In this document: one piece after another, positions 35,201-45,789 of the stretch | Layout of the letters: every line of letters begins with the position of its first letter | Numbering within the stretch: position 1 is the stretch's first letter | Source: Apoderus coryli | Taxonomy: Eukaryota > Arthropoda > Insecta > Coleoptera > Attelabidae | Assembly: GCA_911728435.2 (NCBI GenBank) | Contig: OU452213.1 | Location: 5,745,834 to 5,809,833, forward strand | DNA length: 64,000 bases | Reading direction: 5' to 3' | Position numbers and translations under genes: made by a program | Notes under the pieces: generated by a model | The model's database searches: none | Told to the model about the DNA's origin: nothing | The model's input: the letters and a program-made list of their open reading frames with translations, nothing else

Positions 35201-36050
35201 CCCGCTCGCAAACAAAATCGTGTGTGTCCAAGATTTTTTTATCAAATATACATTATATACCTACTCGACAAGGCTTCATCTTCTGTCGTTTCCCTTGTAT
35301 TTGGACAAATACATTTTATTCATGTGGTGTAAAATGTAACAGGTAAATTCGCTACAATCTTGTAATGTGGTTTTCAGCTATTATGTCGATCTATGATTGG
35401 TTGGTATGTTATTTATTAAAACGCACATATGAAAAGTTGGAAACTGATTCCAAGCTAACATCACAATTCTGGGCTAAAAACGACACTCAAGTGTACTATG
35501 CGAAAAACCTATCAATTGCATTTATACAGGTAAGTGAACAGCAAGAATCCGAACGAATTGTACAATTTCTAACTCTTATTTATTTAAGCGATTCTTCCTA
35601 CAAGTTATGTTGAACAAAATATCCGAGACCACGAATCCATCATTACGAACAGTATTGCATCGTGTCTTTTCACTTTTCGCGCTATGGTCTTTAGAAAAAT
35701 ACCATTTACCCACACTCTATCAAGGTGGCTTAGCTGTTGGAGCCCAACCAACCGATTTGATCCAGTCAGCTGTGTTACAGTTGTGCAATCAAGTGAAAGA
35801 TGACGCTGTGTCACTAGTTGATGCAGTGGCGCCACCTGATTTCATATTGAAGTCCGTCTTGGGAATGTCTGATGGCGAGGTAGGCTGCTTAAGGTATTAA
35901 AAGAGTGGATGGCGATATTTGAATGATTTTTTGTAGGTTTACAAACATTTGCAAACTGCTATATTTCGATCACCGTACGCCATGTCACGACCAAGCTGGT
36001 GGCACGATTTAAACGAATGGAGAAAGACAACTTTTAAGAACAAGTTGTAA
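29230..36050 (+). CDS. ACOX3: Peroxisomal acyl-CoA oxidase, ACOX3-like, nine exons
   Basis: Exons: 29230-29352, 29414-29725, 29851-30170, 30777-31059, 31905-32148, 32209-32445, 35378-35529, 35589-35879, 35937-36050; all phases agree, giving 691 codons, normal for the family. The start ATG precedes LLADFKQGPLDVYRKKASFDW. FAD/substrate-binding blocks follow: CYCLTEIGHGSNARGMRTTA, FVVPIRDP, GDMGEKIGLNGIDNG, PRENLLNKLGDVTEDG, SAGRVRITAMCEA, AVRRQFGP. The helical oxidase C-half includes ACKPVAGWLMREAIQECRET (with the catalytic Glu region) and CGGHGYLKAAGIGEVRN. The enzyme oxidises branched/long acyl-CoAs to trans-2-enoyl-CoA, producing H2O2. The C-terminus NKL fits a PTS1 peroxisome signal. Introns 3, 4 and 6 contain transposon sequence. 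All exons remain open. Confidence 0.95.
30235..30735 (+). pseudogene. Mariner-like transposase fragment in ACOX intron 3
   Basis: Plus-strand pieces read as the transposase middle: SKSLRRPF/KFEETVSKL, ARHSVQFVNTINE and ILFSDETHLDITNHLNCHIN, the first catalytic Asp region (usually FSDEAHFHLNGYVN). No second or third Asp remains, and frames shift. The element starts near a CAGTGATCGTGGTTTG block that also occurs at about 42340, so both derive from the same family. Confidence 0.65.
31098..31860 (+). mobile_element. LINE 3'-end fragment with (TTA)n tail in ACOX intron 4
   Basis: The open segment 31105-31503 is the C-terminal region of a jockey/CR1-type ORF2 (RRLHHAACFYHNLLLDGHPPYLFEKIRF...RTLLFERSFSYNVYSIYNQIP). 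It is followed by a 3' UTR ending AATAAACTGTTTATTATTATTATTATT at 31860. Only the last 760 bases are present, the usual 5' truncation. Confidence 0.75.
32634..35100 (-). mobile_element. CR1/jockey-type LINE in ACOX intron 6
   Basis: Minus-strand coding spans endonuclease end to C-terminus: 34996-34763 (endonuclease tail with LLDLLMVSDKKLIH...LSDHVGV), 34550-34131 (linker KTMIADARTKYENG), 34123-33359 (RT with YRPISLTCALCKCMEKI, QHGFMPGRSVESNLLE, YLDFEKAFDKVPFARLL, HSGVPQGSVLGPLLFLVY, FFADDSKLF) and 33306-33004 (C-terminal YKSFARPGLEYANSVW). The 3' tail is an (ATA)n run at 32634-32650. Frames are interrupted at least near 34760, 34130 and 33340. It enlarges intron 6 to 2.9 kb without harming ACOX splice sites. 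Confidence 0.85.
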
Positions 36051-36184
36051 ATTTAAAAAATAGTAACAACCTATAAGGTTGCGGATTTTATATATTTTTT
36101 GAATTATTAAAATATTTTTATGTATCTACTTATTTGTGAATAACAAAATTATTAAATTACCTACTTATAAATAATTTGTGCCAA

Positions 36185-36560
36185 ACTTTTAATAATAATA
36201 ATTATAGCTTTATTGTCCAACAGATTTACAAAATCCCTTTACAGGACAATTCGTAGATACAAAAACTTATTATTACATTCATATCTTAAATTCTAGATTT
36301 AATTTAAAAAAAAAGAACTTCAAAATTCCAAAACAGCATAATAATAATAATCTCTTTATTGTCTAACAGGTATAACTACCCAATTACAAGACAAAACAAA
36401 AATATATATTATGATACAATGACATAGATGATTGAAAATAAAACTAATAAAAGTAACAAAGGTATAAAATAAAATGGTCACTCTATTAACCACCTCAATA
36501 ATATCAATTTCATTAGCCTGTAAGTACCCGCGCAGGGCACGCTTAAATGAATTGAGTGAT
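36185..36560 (-). mobile_element. Two stacked LINE 3' ends
   Basis: On the minus strand, CTGTTGGACAATAAAGC...ATTATTATT (36188-36222) and CTGTTAGACAATAAAGAG-ATTATTATTATT (36343-36370) are two related LINE 3' termini with trinucleotide tails, one behind the other. They presumably terminate the minus-strand LINE coding at 36985-38520, with an older end below. Confidence 0.55.
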
Positions 36561-36705
36561 GCAGTATAGTATATTACATAACATGTGCTGTAAATGATAT
36601 TTTACATGCGAGAGACTAGTTTGCCCACGAGCCGCGAAGCGGCGAGTGAGGCAATAGTCTCGAGCATGGAAAATTATTTACAGCTCGAGTTATGTACTGT
36701 ACTTT
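36561..36705. repeat. MITE-like imperfect palindrome with GC-rich loop
   Basis: The left part CTGTAAATGATATTTTACAT...GAGACTA pairs with the right TAGTCTCGAGCATGG...ATTTACAG, and the centre GAGCCGCGAAGCGGCGAG forms a short GC hairpin very unlike the surrounding AT-rich DNA. Outer ends ACATAACATGTGCTG and CAGCTCGAGTTATGT also pair. No coding. It lies within LINE 3' UTR sequence. A related inverted unit AAAGTGTTATGTAAT / ATTACGTAACACTTT follows at 36859-36892. Confidence 0.6.
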
Positions 36706-36984
36706 TTCTACGACTTTGCAGAATCAAAATCCATTTCAGAATTAAAATTTAAGCAAAAATATTTCACACAGAAGAAAATGTAATTATGACAGTTAAATAT
36801 TTGACATTTGTGTTTGACATAATTCCATAATAAAAAATAAAAATCCCCAAAGTGTTATGTAATATTCATTACGTAACACTTTGGTGATCATTACGTAACA
36901 CTTATGTAAGATTGAATTTACATGTCACGTTAACAGTTTTGCAATAGACGGCTTAACAAAACAGGAGTAGAAAAAAGTAATTAA

Positions 36985-38520
36985 TATTCTCATGGATAGT
37001 CACACGATTGCAGTAGTTGCAAGCCCGAAAAAGGGGCGCCCTAGTTTCATAGTTTTGCGTGAACCTGGGGCACCCAAAATATATCAGAAGCTCTTGCGTG
37101 TAAACGGGGAACACGAAACCCAATCTGATAAAGCAGCCGAGGACAGTCCAGCAAACCGTTTATTAATTTGAAGATAAATATTTGAGAAACATAAATGCGC
37201 CGCTCGGACAATAGTTGAAACTGAAACCTGTTCAGCAACAAACCGTGACTACAGCCGCGAGATGGAATACATCCATCAAGCTTAAATGACAGATATTTTA
37301 AGAATTTGCGTTGGATGTTCTCAAGCCTCTATATGGACATGATACATAGGTGACCAAACAATTGAGGCATATTCCAATTTGGACCGTACATAAGCAAAAT
37401 ATAGCGTTTTAAGGCAGTCTATATTATTAAAATTCTTTGTTTATCGGAAAATGAATCCCAGCATCCTGAGTGCAGCCGCCGAAACATGTGAGACATGGTC
37501 ATTAAAAGTCAATTCACTGTCAACATAAATCCCGAGGTCCTTAATGACATTACATCTCTCCAAGGCGATTCTATTAAGTATGTAGTTGTGCATCACAGGT
37601 GTAAGGCGTTTTGTAAACGTTATGGATTTGCATTTATTAGCATTCAAGGGAAGCTTGCTTAGGTCACACCATACAGACAGCATATGTAGGTCTCTTTGCA
37701 AACGATCACAATCATCGGCACACCGTACAACACTGTACAACTTCAAATCATCCGCAAAAAGCATGTGCTGACTTGAGAAATTATCACCAATACTGTTCAC
37801 AAAGATAGCAAACAGTAAAGGAGCCAAGGTACTACCCTGTGGGACTCCACTCGGCACAAAGAAGCAATCAGACCGATAGCCATTATATTCAACGAACTGC
37901 TGACGAGTTGTTAAATATTACCCAAAAAATGCAATTAATTTCCTGCTGAAGCCAATGTCATTCATGCGTTGCTGCATCAAAGAATGATCGATCTTGTCGA
38001 AGGCTTTAGAAAAATCTGTGTAGATTGCGTCGACCTGAAAACCCCGACCAACAGCGGGATATACATCCTGTAAGAAAGTCACTAAATTGCTTACAGTGGA
38101 GCGCTTCTGAAAAAATCCATGTTGTTGCCAGACCAACTTAGCCTTCACCTGGTTGAACAGCTTATTATGTAGTGCAATCTCAAACACTTTAGAGAAATTA
38201 GATAGGATAGAAATTGGCCGATAATTTACAATTCTATCAAGTTCGCCAGACTTATGTACAGGGATACACGACCCATCTTCCAAGGGTCAGGAAATGTGGT
38301 AGATTGCAAAGAAAGGTTAAATATATATTGTAAAGGCTTGGCAAAGACGGTGGCACAATCCCTAATGATAAACGCAGGTATGTTGTCAACACCATCGGTC
38401 ATCTTCGGTCACAGCCTCCTCAAAGCAACCAAAACATCATCAAAATCCAACAAGCCCACCGCGATCATATCATTATCATCATTAAACACGTCAACAACGG
38501 CATCTTCTACGGAGCATGAA
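36985..38520 (-). mobile_element. Jockey/BS-type LINE, degenerate (proximal copy)
   Basis: Minus-strand blocks: 38283-37918 (NYRPISILSNFSKVFE, QQHGFFQKRSTVSNLV, AIYTDFSKAFDKIDHSL), 37857-37441 (SGVPQGSTLAPLLFAIF, MLFADDLKLYSV, motif C) and 37241-37047 (C-terminal IFKLINGLLDCPRLL). Frame changes occur between the blocks near 37900 and 37300. The upstream endonuclease is lacking; coding fades near 38520, where the next copy's C-terminus abuts. Confidence 0.82.
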
Positions 38521-39930
38521 CAACACGTTCTAATTTACTAACACTATCAAAAAATATATCAAAACAGTGACTTAATTCCTTAAATTTAACAGTCATTACA
38601 TAGAGTGGGGATCTCAAGAGAACATTAGTCCTAGCACGCTCACATCTAAACAAACAATCGTGTCTAGTGGAAATTCTGGGAATATTAAAGTTTAGTTTTG
38701 AAAGAATATAAGAGCAATCCACCTTGTTATGGAGAATATTATACAAAAACATTAAAGATGACAAAACACGACGAAGTTCAAGACTCTGCATTGAAAATCG
38801 AGCTAAAAGAAATCCCTGACCGTATCCTCGAGTTGGATAAGCGCCATCCTGCATCCAGACCAAATATTTAAAAAATCTACGTTGTTTTTTTCTAATGACT
38901 GCTTATGATATGAATAAAATGGGGACCAAATGATAGATCCATACTCTAATTTAGATCGAACATAGGCAAAATAAAGGGCAATAAGAGCATCGACACTCAC
39001 AAATCCCTTACAACTTCGCACGAAGAAGCCATACATACGACTTGCCTCCTGAATTCTGGTTTTAATGTGCTCATTAAATGTGAGTCTCGAATCGAACATC
39101 ACTCCGAGGTCAGTAACCAAGTCTGATCAGGACAAACAAATGCCGTTCAGTGTTTAAAATTAACAATGAATTTCTTCTTCCGAGAGTAAGTGACGCATTT
39201 ACACTTCGCTATATTTAGCGATAGTTTGTTTATGTCACATCAGTCGCACAAGTTATTAAGATCGCTCTGCAACGCCAAGCAATCCAACCTAGTTGTAATA
39301 GGTTTAAAAATTTTAAGATCATCAGCAAACAAAAGCTTTCCTGCCTGAATAGTTTCGACTAGGTCATTGATAAAAGAAAAAGCAGGGGACTCAAATTGGA
39401 GGCCTGCGGAATTGTATAGTCTTTGGATGTATGTCCGCTATAATAAACAAATTGACTGCGGCCACTTAAGTAAGACACTATTAGTCTAAGCAAGGCATTC
39501 GAGAACCCAAATTGATTTAACTTGTTAACCAACACACCGTGATCCATTCTGTCAAACGCCTTCGAAAAATCCGTGTATACCACATCCATTTGACCACCAC
39601 AATCCAAGGTTTCCGATGTCTCTTGTGTAATGTGTGTAAGATTGGTAATTGTAGATCTATGATTCATAAATCCATGTTGAAACACAGAGATATCGTTACA
39701 CAGATTATTGTAAATACGCGCATATAAAATTGTATCAAATATCTTTGAGAAATTCGACAGAATAGACACGCTTATCTCCTGATTTAAAAACAGGAACAAC
39801 CCTCGCCCGCATCCATATATCAGGGTATTTTTGTGTCTTCAAATTTAAGTTAAAAATGAGTTCCAAAGGTTCCACAAAGGCTCCAATACAAGCCATAACT
39901 TTTAATGATGTATATAATTGTCTTTGGGAT
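38507..39930 (-). mobile_element. Jockey/BS-type LINE, degenerate (distal copy)
   Basis: Minus-strand RT at 39799-39359 (SILSNFSKIFDTIL, QHGFMNHRSTITNL, VVYTDFSKAFDRMDHGVL, with PQASNLSPLLF in place of PQGSxLxPLLF), then 39120-38803 and 38863-38507 (connector and C-terminus: LIALYFAYVRSKLEYGSIIW). The YADD region around 39310 is broken. It is the same family as the adjacent copy at 36985-38520 but clearly diverged, so the two are separate insertions. Confidence 0.8.
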
Positions 39931-40077
39931 AGTCAGAAATAAAAGTTTTAAATTAGGTACTGGTACTGAGAACGTTGAATCAAAGTTGGCAATAATGTTG
40001 ATAACAGCAAAACGGAGACGGAGACTTGCAAAAATTTTTATTCTTATTGAATTATAACAACAAGTGACTAATAAGTA

Positions 40078-43000
40078 TTAAGGCGTTTGAACATAATGTG
40101 GCCAATTTTGTAATTCTTTATACAAAACATTACCGGGACTCAATGTTGCGCTGACTTGCCTTCCACCAAACAATCTATAATCTTGATGGAGCTCACCAAG
40201 TTCTACAGCGCATTTTAAGAAGTTTTTCGCGACTTTTAAAGCTTCTGTTGTTGGTAATTTTTCTGAAAAAGGTACAGAAATAATATTTTTCTACTTTCTC
40301 TAATTCACTGCTAATAATAAATACCTGAAAAATTGCCTATGAATGCTAATCCAATGGATCGAGTGTTGTAACCGCGAGTATGTGCTCCCACCTTATGCCA
40401 ACTCGCTCCTTCATACACGCGTCCGTCACCACCGATTAAAAAACTAAAATAACAAATAATTACAATAAGTCCTTATATATTGTGGAATTTGTAGATAAGT
40501 TAACTTACTTGTACCCAATATCAGGAAATTCCATAGTATTCATGTGAAAGTGTTGAATATTTCTTAGTAATTCTGAGCATCCATCTAAACTATTGCATTC
40601 TGGGGTAACTGTGTGATGTACCACAATATTTTTTATTGGTATTATTGCGTATTCCACAGATATAGCAGTCTTACCACCCCATTGTTTTTTAGACTGTATG
40701 TCAGGGCAAACAGCAGGCCAATCTACAAAATTAAATTTGGCCGGATATGCATAACATACAAGCTGTCTTAAAATAAAGTTGTATATGAATAGCTACATGG
40801 TTTTTAGGACTCATTCAGCCTTCAGTCGCTATATGGAGCTCTTCTCAAAATAGGCGATTCAGTGAATATATTTATTTATTTATTGTCATTACATGTCATT
40901 ACCAAAAAACCAAAAAAGGTTTACACAAGTCATATTAAATATTAAAATATTACATAACACAACATAGAAATGTATATAACTGAATCAAAACAGAAAGTCC
41001 GTGCTGAGGAATTCATCAATGGAGTAAAAAGCCTGGTCAATTAAGTAGTTTTTTAATCTACTTTTGAACATTGCAAGGCTCAGTGTTTTCAAACTATCTG
41101 GCAAATGATTATAGCATGTGGGACCATAATAATTCACAGAATTTCTGCTTCTACCCAACCTCATATATATTCAGGACGAATGTCATTTTTGTTTCTGGTA
41201 TTGTGGTTGTGAACTTCATCATGCCTTATGTACAGATTGTAATTATTTTTCACATACACAATTAAATTGTAGATATAGAGACACGGGAGTGTAATTATTT
41301 TACATTCTTTAAATTTAGGTCTGACATCCTCTCCAAACTTTAAATCTGTCATTATTCGAACCACTCGTCTTTGGATTGCGAATACCCGACTAGCATGACA
41401 AGAGTGTCCCCAAATTGACAAAGCATATGAAGCCACACTGTGAAAAAGGCCATAATATGCTGATTTCAAAACATCAAAAGAGACTTCACCCTTCAAGCTT
41501 CGCAACATGAACACAACCTTAGACAACTTGGCAATGGTAACCTCGACATGACCCGCCCAGGTCAGCTTTTGGTCCAAAGTGACACCCAAAAACTTTACCA
41601 GACCATCAGAAACAGCAACATCCGTCTCACGTAATGTAAATATTTTAGTAGCTGTTTTATTGGCATTCATACAGAGTTTGTTAGCTGCAAACCAGTCCGC
41701 AGCCCTCGACTGTGAATTAATCATACTTGAGGCCAGAACATCACTCGGCAGTTCAACATCGACAATAGTTGAATCGTCTGCAAACAATGTCAGGTCAGAG
41801 CATGGCAGATGTAGCGGTAAATCATTAATGAAAATCAAAAACAATAGAGGTCCGAGCACCGAGCCCTGTGGGACTCCACAAGAGCTCAACAAGGGCTGAG
41901 AAGACTTTGACTCAAACATCGTTACAACATTCCTACCAGTGAGATAGGAACTCAGCAAACGAATCGAATTCGCACTCACACCGTATCGCTGCAGTTTACC
42001 CAACAAGATATCGTGTAAGACGCAATCAAATGCCTTTGTTAAATGAAGAAAAGAAGCCTCCACAAGCCTTCTACTCTCAAAAGCGGTTATAACGCTATTT
42101 ATAAAGTTTTCTATAGCTGAAACGGTGTTAAGTTTCGGTCTAAATCCAAATTGTTTCGGAGAAAATAAATTATTTATTTCAAAATAGATGGCTAATTGTT
42201 TAAAGAGTATCTTGTCAAAAATTTTGCCTAGAACAGGCACTATAGAAATAGGGCGATAGTTGTTCAATTCATCTGGAGATCTTTTTTTGAATAACTAAAT
42301 ATATAAATATAATATATATAGCGCGGGGGGAAATTTCACAGTAATCGTGGATTGTATAATTTAAATTATGCCTTATTCGGAAATAGATAAAAAAATTAAG
42401 TAACCTGATCTAAACTGGATAACCAAAATTTGTGCAACCAATGGTCAACAGCGCGCAAGTTATTTAAATGTTCATACCTATATCACAGCATATATATCTT
42501 TATGCTGGCCTATATCATTGCAACCTAATTCTTCAAAATCATCATAAATTGCGTCCATACCATAAACGAAGTGGTGCAAGAATTAAAGACTCAGAATGCC
42601 AGACAGTTAATTATGATGATGATGACAAATCTACCTAACTCTGCAACATTTTTTCATTGTATAGACTGCGATGTTGGCTCAAGAGATAACGGGCCCGTAC
42701 TTTTTTAATAACGAGAACAGTCACAGTCGTGCAGTGAAAATGAATTAGTTAAGAACGTTATATAAAGATGTTGAATGGCTTTCTAATGCCGTGTAATATG
42801 CAAAACTTTTCAGACCAAAGAACATACGAGTTCGTGAAATTTGGCATGACAAATTAATCTGTGAGAGTTGACATAAGTTGGCCTCCACGCACTCCAGATT
42901 TGCGCCCTAAATCTAAATACCATTCCTTATGGGAATATGTTAAAAGTGTATGTCAATAAATCGACGTCTCTGGTACTTTGGTGCAATTGAAAGAAAATAT

Positions 43001-43175
43001 GCATAACGAAATGCCGTGCGTTGTTGTTATTTAATTAAAATAAAAATTTGGTCATTCATAGGTAGGTAGGTATAGAATTATTATGCTGCTTACCTGGTGA
43101 TTTTCCTTCGACATCATTTTTATTCAATAGTACTGCAATGTGGACCAAATACAAAAGTGTTATACCAGTGTTCAT
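40078..43175 (-). CDS. PGRP: Secreted peptidoglycan recognition protein, non-amidase type, four exons
   Basis: Exons in coding order: 43094-43175, 40509-40722, 40325-40443, 40078-40262; phases agree and yield 199 aa. Exon 1 gives a signal peptide (MNTGITLLYLVHIAVLL). The PGRP/amidase_2 fold follows: WGG near the N-terminus, NIVVHHTVTPEC, LRNIQHFHMN, GYNFLIGGDGRVYEGASWH, AHTRGYNTRSIGLAFIGNFS and LFGGRQVSATLSPGNVLY. Zinc amidases need His, Tyr, His and Cys; here the second His region is FGGRQ (usually GHRQ) and the Cys position is Ser in ATLSPG, so this is a recognition rather than a cleaving PGRP. Such proteins sense bacterial peptidoglycan upstream of Toll or Imd. Intron 1 (2.4 kb) holds a LINE and a mariner fragment. 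Length and start fit short PGRP-S proteins. Confidence 0.93.
40860..42298 (-). mobile_element. CR1/jockey-type LINE in PGRP intron 1
   Basis: The 3' tail is an (AAATA)n run at about 40863-40880. The main frame 42267-41161 (368 codons) is unbroken: NYRPISIVPVLGKIFDK, KQFGFRPKLNTVSAI, SFLHLTKAFDCVLHDIL, SSCGVPQGSVLGPLLFLIF, LTLFADDSTIV, LVKFLGVTLDQKLTWAGHV. Motif A has His where the metal-binding Asp of (F/Y)xD is expected (SFLHLTKAFD), which alone would abolish polymerase activity. The C-terminus continues below 41161. It is 5'-truncated near 42298, so no endonuclease. Confidence 0.85.
42320..43045 (+). pseudogene. Mariner-like transposase remnant in PGRP intron 1
   Basis: Plus-strand fragments include an early block around 42345-42480 resembling that at 30270, HGV/RGARIKDSECQ-like sequence around 42560, and RVDISWPPRTPDLRP...LWEYVKSVCQ at about 42865-42965, the third catalytic Asp region (WPPRSPDLTPLDFFLWGYVK). 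Multiple stops and shifts are present. It belongs to the same family as the fragment at 30235-30735. Confidence 0.6.
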
Positions 43176-43562
43176 ATTTAATTTTAATTAGGATTCGAAC
43201 TATTACTATTTTTACTAATAAGTTTAGAATTGATATTATTTTTAGTTTTCGTACGTGACAAAATATGTATTATGATCAAATATTTTATTGTTTATCTTTT
43301 AAAGCATTTATGTAAATTGTGAAATAGGTTTAATTTTAGTTTATTATATTGCAATAAGAGGTGGAGGTCATATTTATTGTATTTTGTATGATGTAAGTAT
43401 TACGTATGGCCGTCTCGTCTGTGTCTGGAATCCCCAAGTCCTCTATCTTTGTCTTATTTTATATTCTTCTCAAAGACCCGAAAGTTTGGGGATTTACAAT
43501 AAGTAAATCCTAACTACCTACAGAAAACTGCTAGCACAGCTAACATTACCATTGTACCGTTT

Positions 43563-43662
43563 ATAAAGAAGAACAAACAAAGAATATCAACTTGAATAAT
43601 AACAGAATCAAATTTGATTCTGTTATTATTCAAGTTGATATTCTTTGTTTGTTCTTCTTTAT
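43563..43662. repeat. Perfect 100-bp palindrome
   Basis: The arms 43563-43612 and 43613-43662 are exact reverse complements with no spacer, centred on AAATTT. The sequence GATTCTGTTATTATTC inside also occurs at about 59401 downstream of a 1.4 kb repeat copy, so it derives from that repeat family. Confidence 0.9.
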
Positions 43663-43714
43663 TTGAAACCGCTCGTAAAACTTGAATCGAACCATAAGAA
43701 TTTGGAATAGCATA

Positions 43715-45226
43715 TTGTTTTAATTTAATTAGTTTTAATTATTAAATTAGTTGATTTTAGTCCACAAATTATGTATTTCATTTCTAATAAAGTTTTCGAT
43801 AAATTATTGACAAAAGGGTCAACCAATTAAATATTTTCTTTTAAATAAAAGTGATCCAAGATTATAATGGTAAGTAATTTTGCATTACTTCAATACAATT
43901 ATTCAATAATAATTATTATATGAAAGAAACAAAGAACTAAAATAAGCTTTATTAATCTGTATTGAAGTAATGCAAAATTATTTACCATTATAATCTTGGA
44001 TCACTTTTATTAAAAGAAAATATTTAATTGGTTGACCCTTTTGTCAATAATTTATCGAAAACTTTATTAGAAATGAAACACATAATTTGAGGGCTAAAAT
44101 CAACTAATTTAATAATTAAAACTAATTAAAGAAAATGAATAACAACAAGAAATAAATATGTATAAATAAAAGAAAGAGAATAAAACAATTAAGCGATAAT
44201 GAAAATTTAGGAGAAATCTTAATCATTACTTGTACTACTTAAAATAGGAAAATTAATATAATTCGAATAATTATATTAATTCCTGTATGAAACTTTAATT
44301 ACTAAAAGAAATAACTTTAAACTTTATATAAAAAAAAACTGATTAAAACAAAAAGGCCTTCAATTAAAAGAATATCAAAACTTACGGAACTTTATACAAT
44401 TCACTACTTTAGAATAAAATGAATTGGACTTAATCTTTAAACAAAAACTAGAAAATAATTCTTAACTGAAAAATATACCAAGTCCAAAAACAAATTAAAA
44501 TATTTAATTTAACATTTTATAATTAGAGAAAACACGACTTGACTGAACCAAGGCTAGAACGGATCTAAATCGAAAAAAGACCGATTGTCTTTCCTAAAAC
44601 TTAACATACATGAGAAGTAGGTACCTAGATGGAAAATAGCCGACCAGAAAAAAGGCCATTTACGATACAGGTACCCTTATACATCTACAGAGTGAAACAT
44701 TCACAAAATAAAATACATTTTTATTTGTGTGTCGACTTTAATAAAGATTCTTGATTTTGGAGGTCGCGACTGGACAAAAACCCATTATTTTGTTATGCGC
44801 CCGTTATATATATTATTTTGATATGGGAAACCGTGACGCCTTCCAACTAGCTTTTTGTATATAATAAAAAATGTTCGACATTTAATTTACATGAAGATAT
44901 ATCGATAGTTTTGAGTATTTAGATCACCCGGTATTTCCAACATGTCATTCTTCGAATAAGAAAAAAGGTTGTTCTTTTAGATACATAACAATTCCTTTAG
45001 GCAAAGATAATACTTGTATTACTTGCAGATGTTGTAAAACCCATATCAATAGAAGATAAGATAAATAGAAAATATACCCTTAAATTGTATGACTCAAAAG
45101 GAGAGTTTAGAACATTTGTATACAATCTACTTAAATAATATTCCCAAACTAATATAAACTATAAAACTCAGACAAAAATACAGGGTAGGACAAAAGTAAA
45201 TTCCATTGCCGGTCCGTCTTATTACA
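43715..45226 (-). repeat. 1.4 kb noncoding repeat, copy A, with terminal hairpin
   Basis: Read on the minus strand from 45226 it begins TGTAATAAGACG and matches copy B at 57967-59425 over its length with many small differences. At the far end about 180 bases are duplicated in inverted orientation (43721-43897 against about 43955-44130, spacer about 60 bases), giving a long hairpin absent from copy B. There is no open frame of note. Near one end is a GGTAGGACAAAAGTAAATTC block. It lies upstream of PGRP. Confidence 0.75.
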
Positions 45227-45289
45227 GTAACATATATTTAAATAATGAAAAAAAAAACAAACAACTTTGAAACTTGCTCTATTAATGAA

Positions 45290-45780
45290 TTCTTACATCA
45301 TGTGTAGGTTCGAAATAATTGTAGGTATACATAACATGAACCACTCGTAAAACAATACAAGAATATAATCAGAAATATGTTTATCACAAACGAAATAGGT
45401 ATTCAGATGTATTATTTCAGGTGATAATTCATTTAAAACTAGATTATTAATATTAGTAAGCCATTCACGCATAAGATTTGAATCCTTATCGGGAAATCTA
45501 TGTCGTTTACTGGTTTTATCCACATACCCAGGCACTAAACTTAAATCTTAAAGTTGCAGCAGGAGGCACGTGAACAACAAGTACAGCAATAGCTTTCCAC
45601 AAAATTGCACAATAATAATAATATAAAGAGGATTTATAATATTCTAAGACTTTTTTAACTACAAAACAATGAATTTTTTTAACCTTCTTCTTCTGGTTGA
45701 CAATTGACAGGACTGACAGAACGCAGTTACCGGCAGACACCAGGCAGAGTTCTTTAATTTTCGACTCCAACGCCATGCAA
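45290..45780 (-). pseudogene. THAP-domain fragment
   Basis: The minus-strand frame 45535-45293 reads VDKTSKRHRFPDKDSNLMREWL...LSPEIIHLNTYFVCDKHIS, the central and C-terminal part of a THAP zinc finger (HRFP, Trp, C-x2-H). The first Cys pair is not in the same frame; an overlapping frame (45776-45516) ends in WVCG just before it, so a frameshift is likely. Whether it is a host THAP gene exon or a transposon relic is undecided. Confidence 0.5.
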
Positions 45781-45789
45781 CGTGTGTAT

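Noticed and set aside
34841..35332. Plus-strand 163-codon open frame in ACOX intron 6
   Set aside because: Its first half is antisense to the LINE endonuclease and the second half is low-complexity; no domain.
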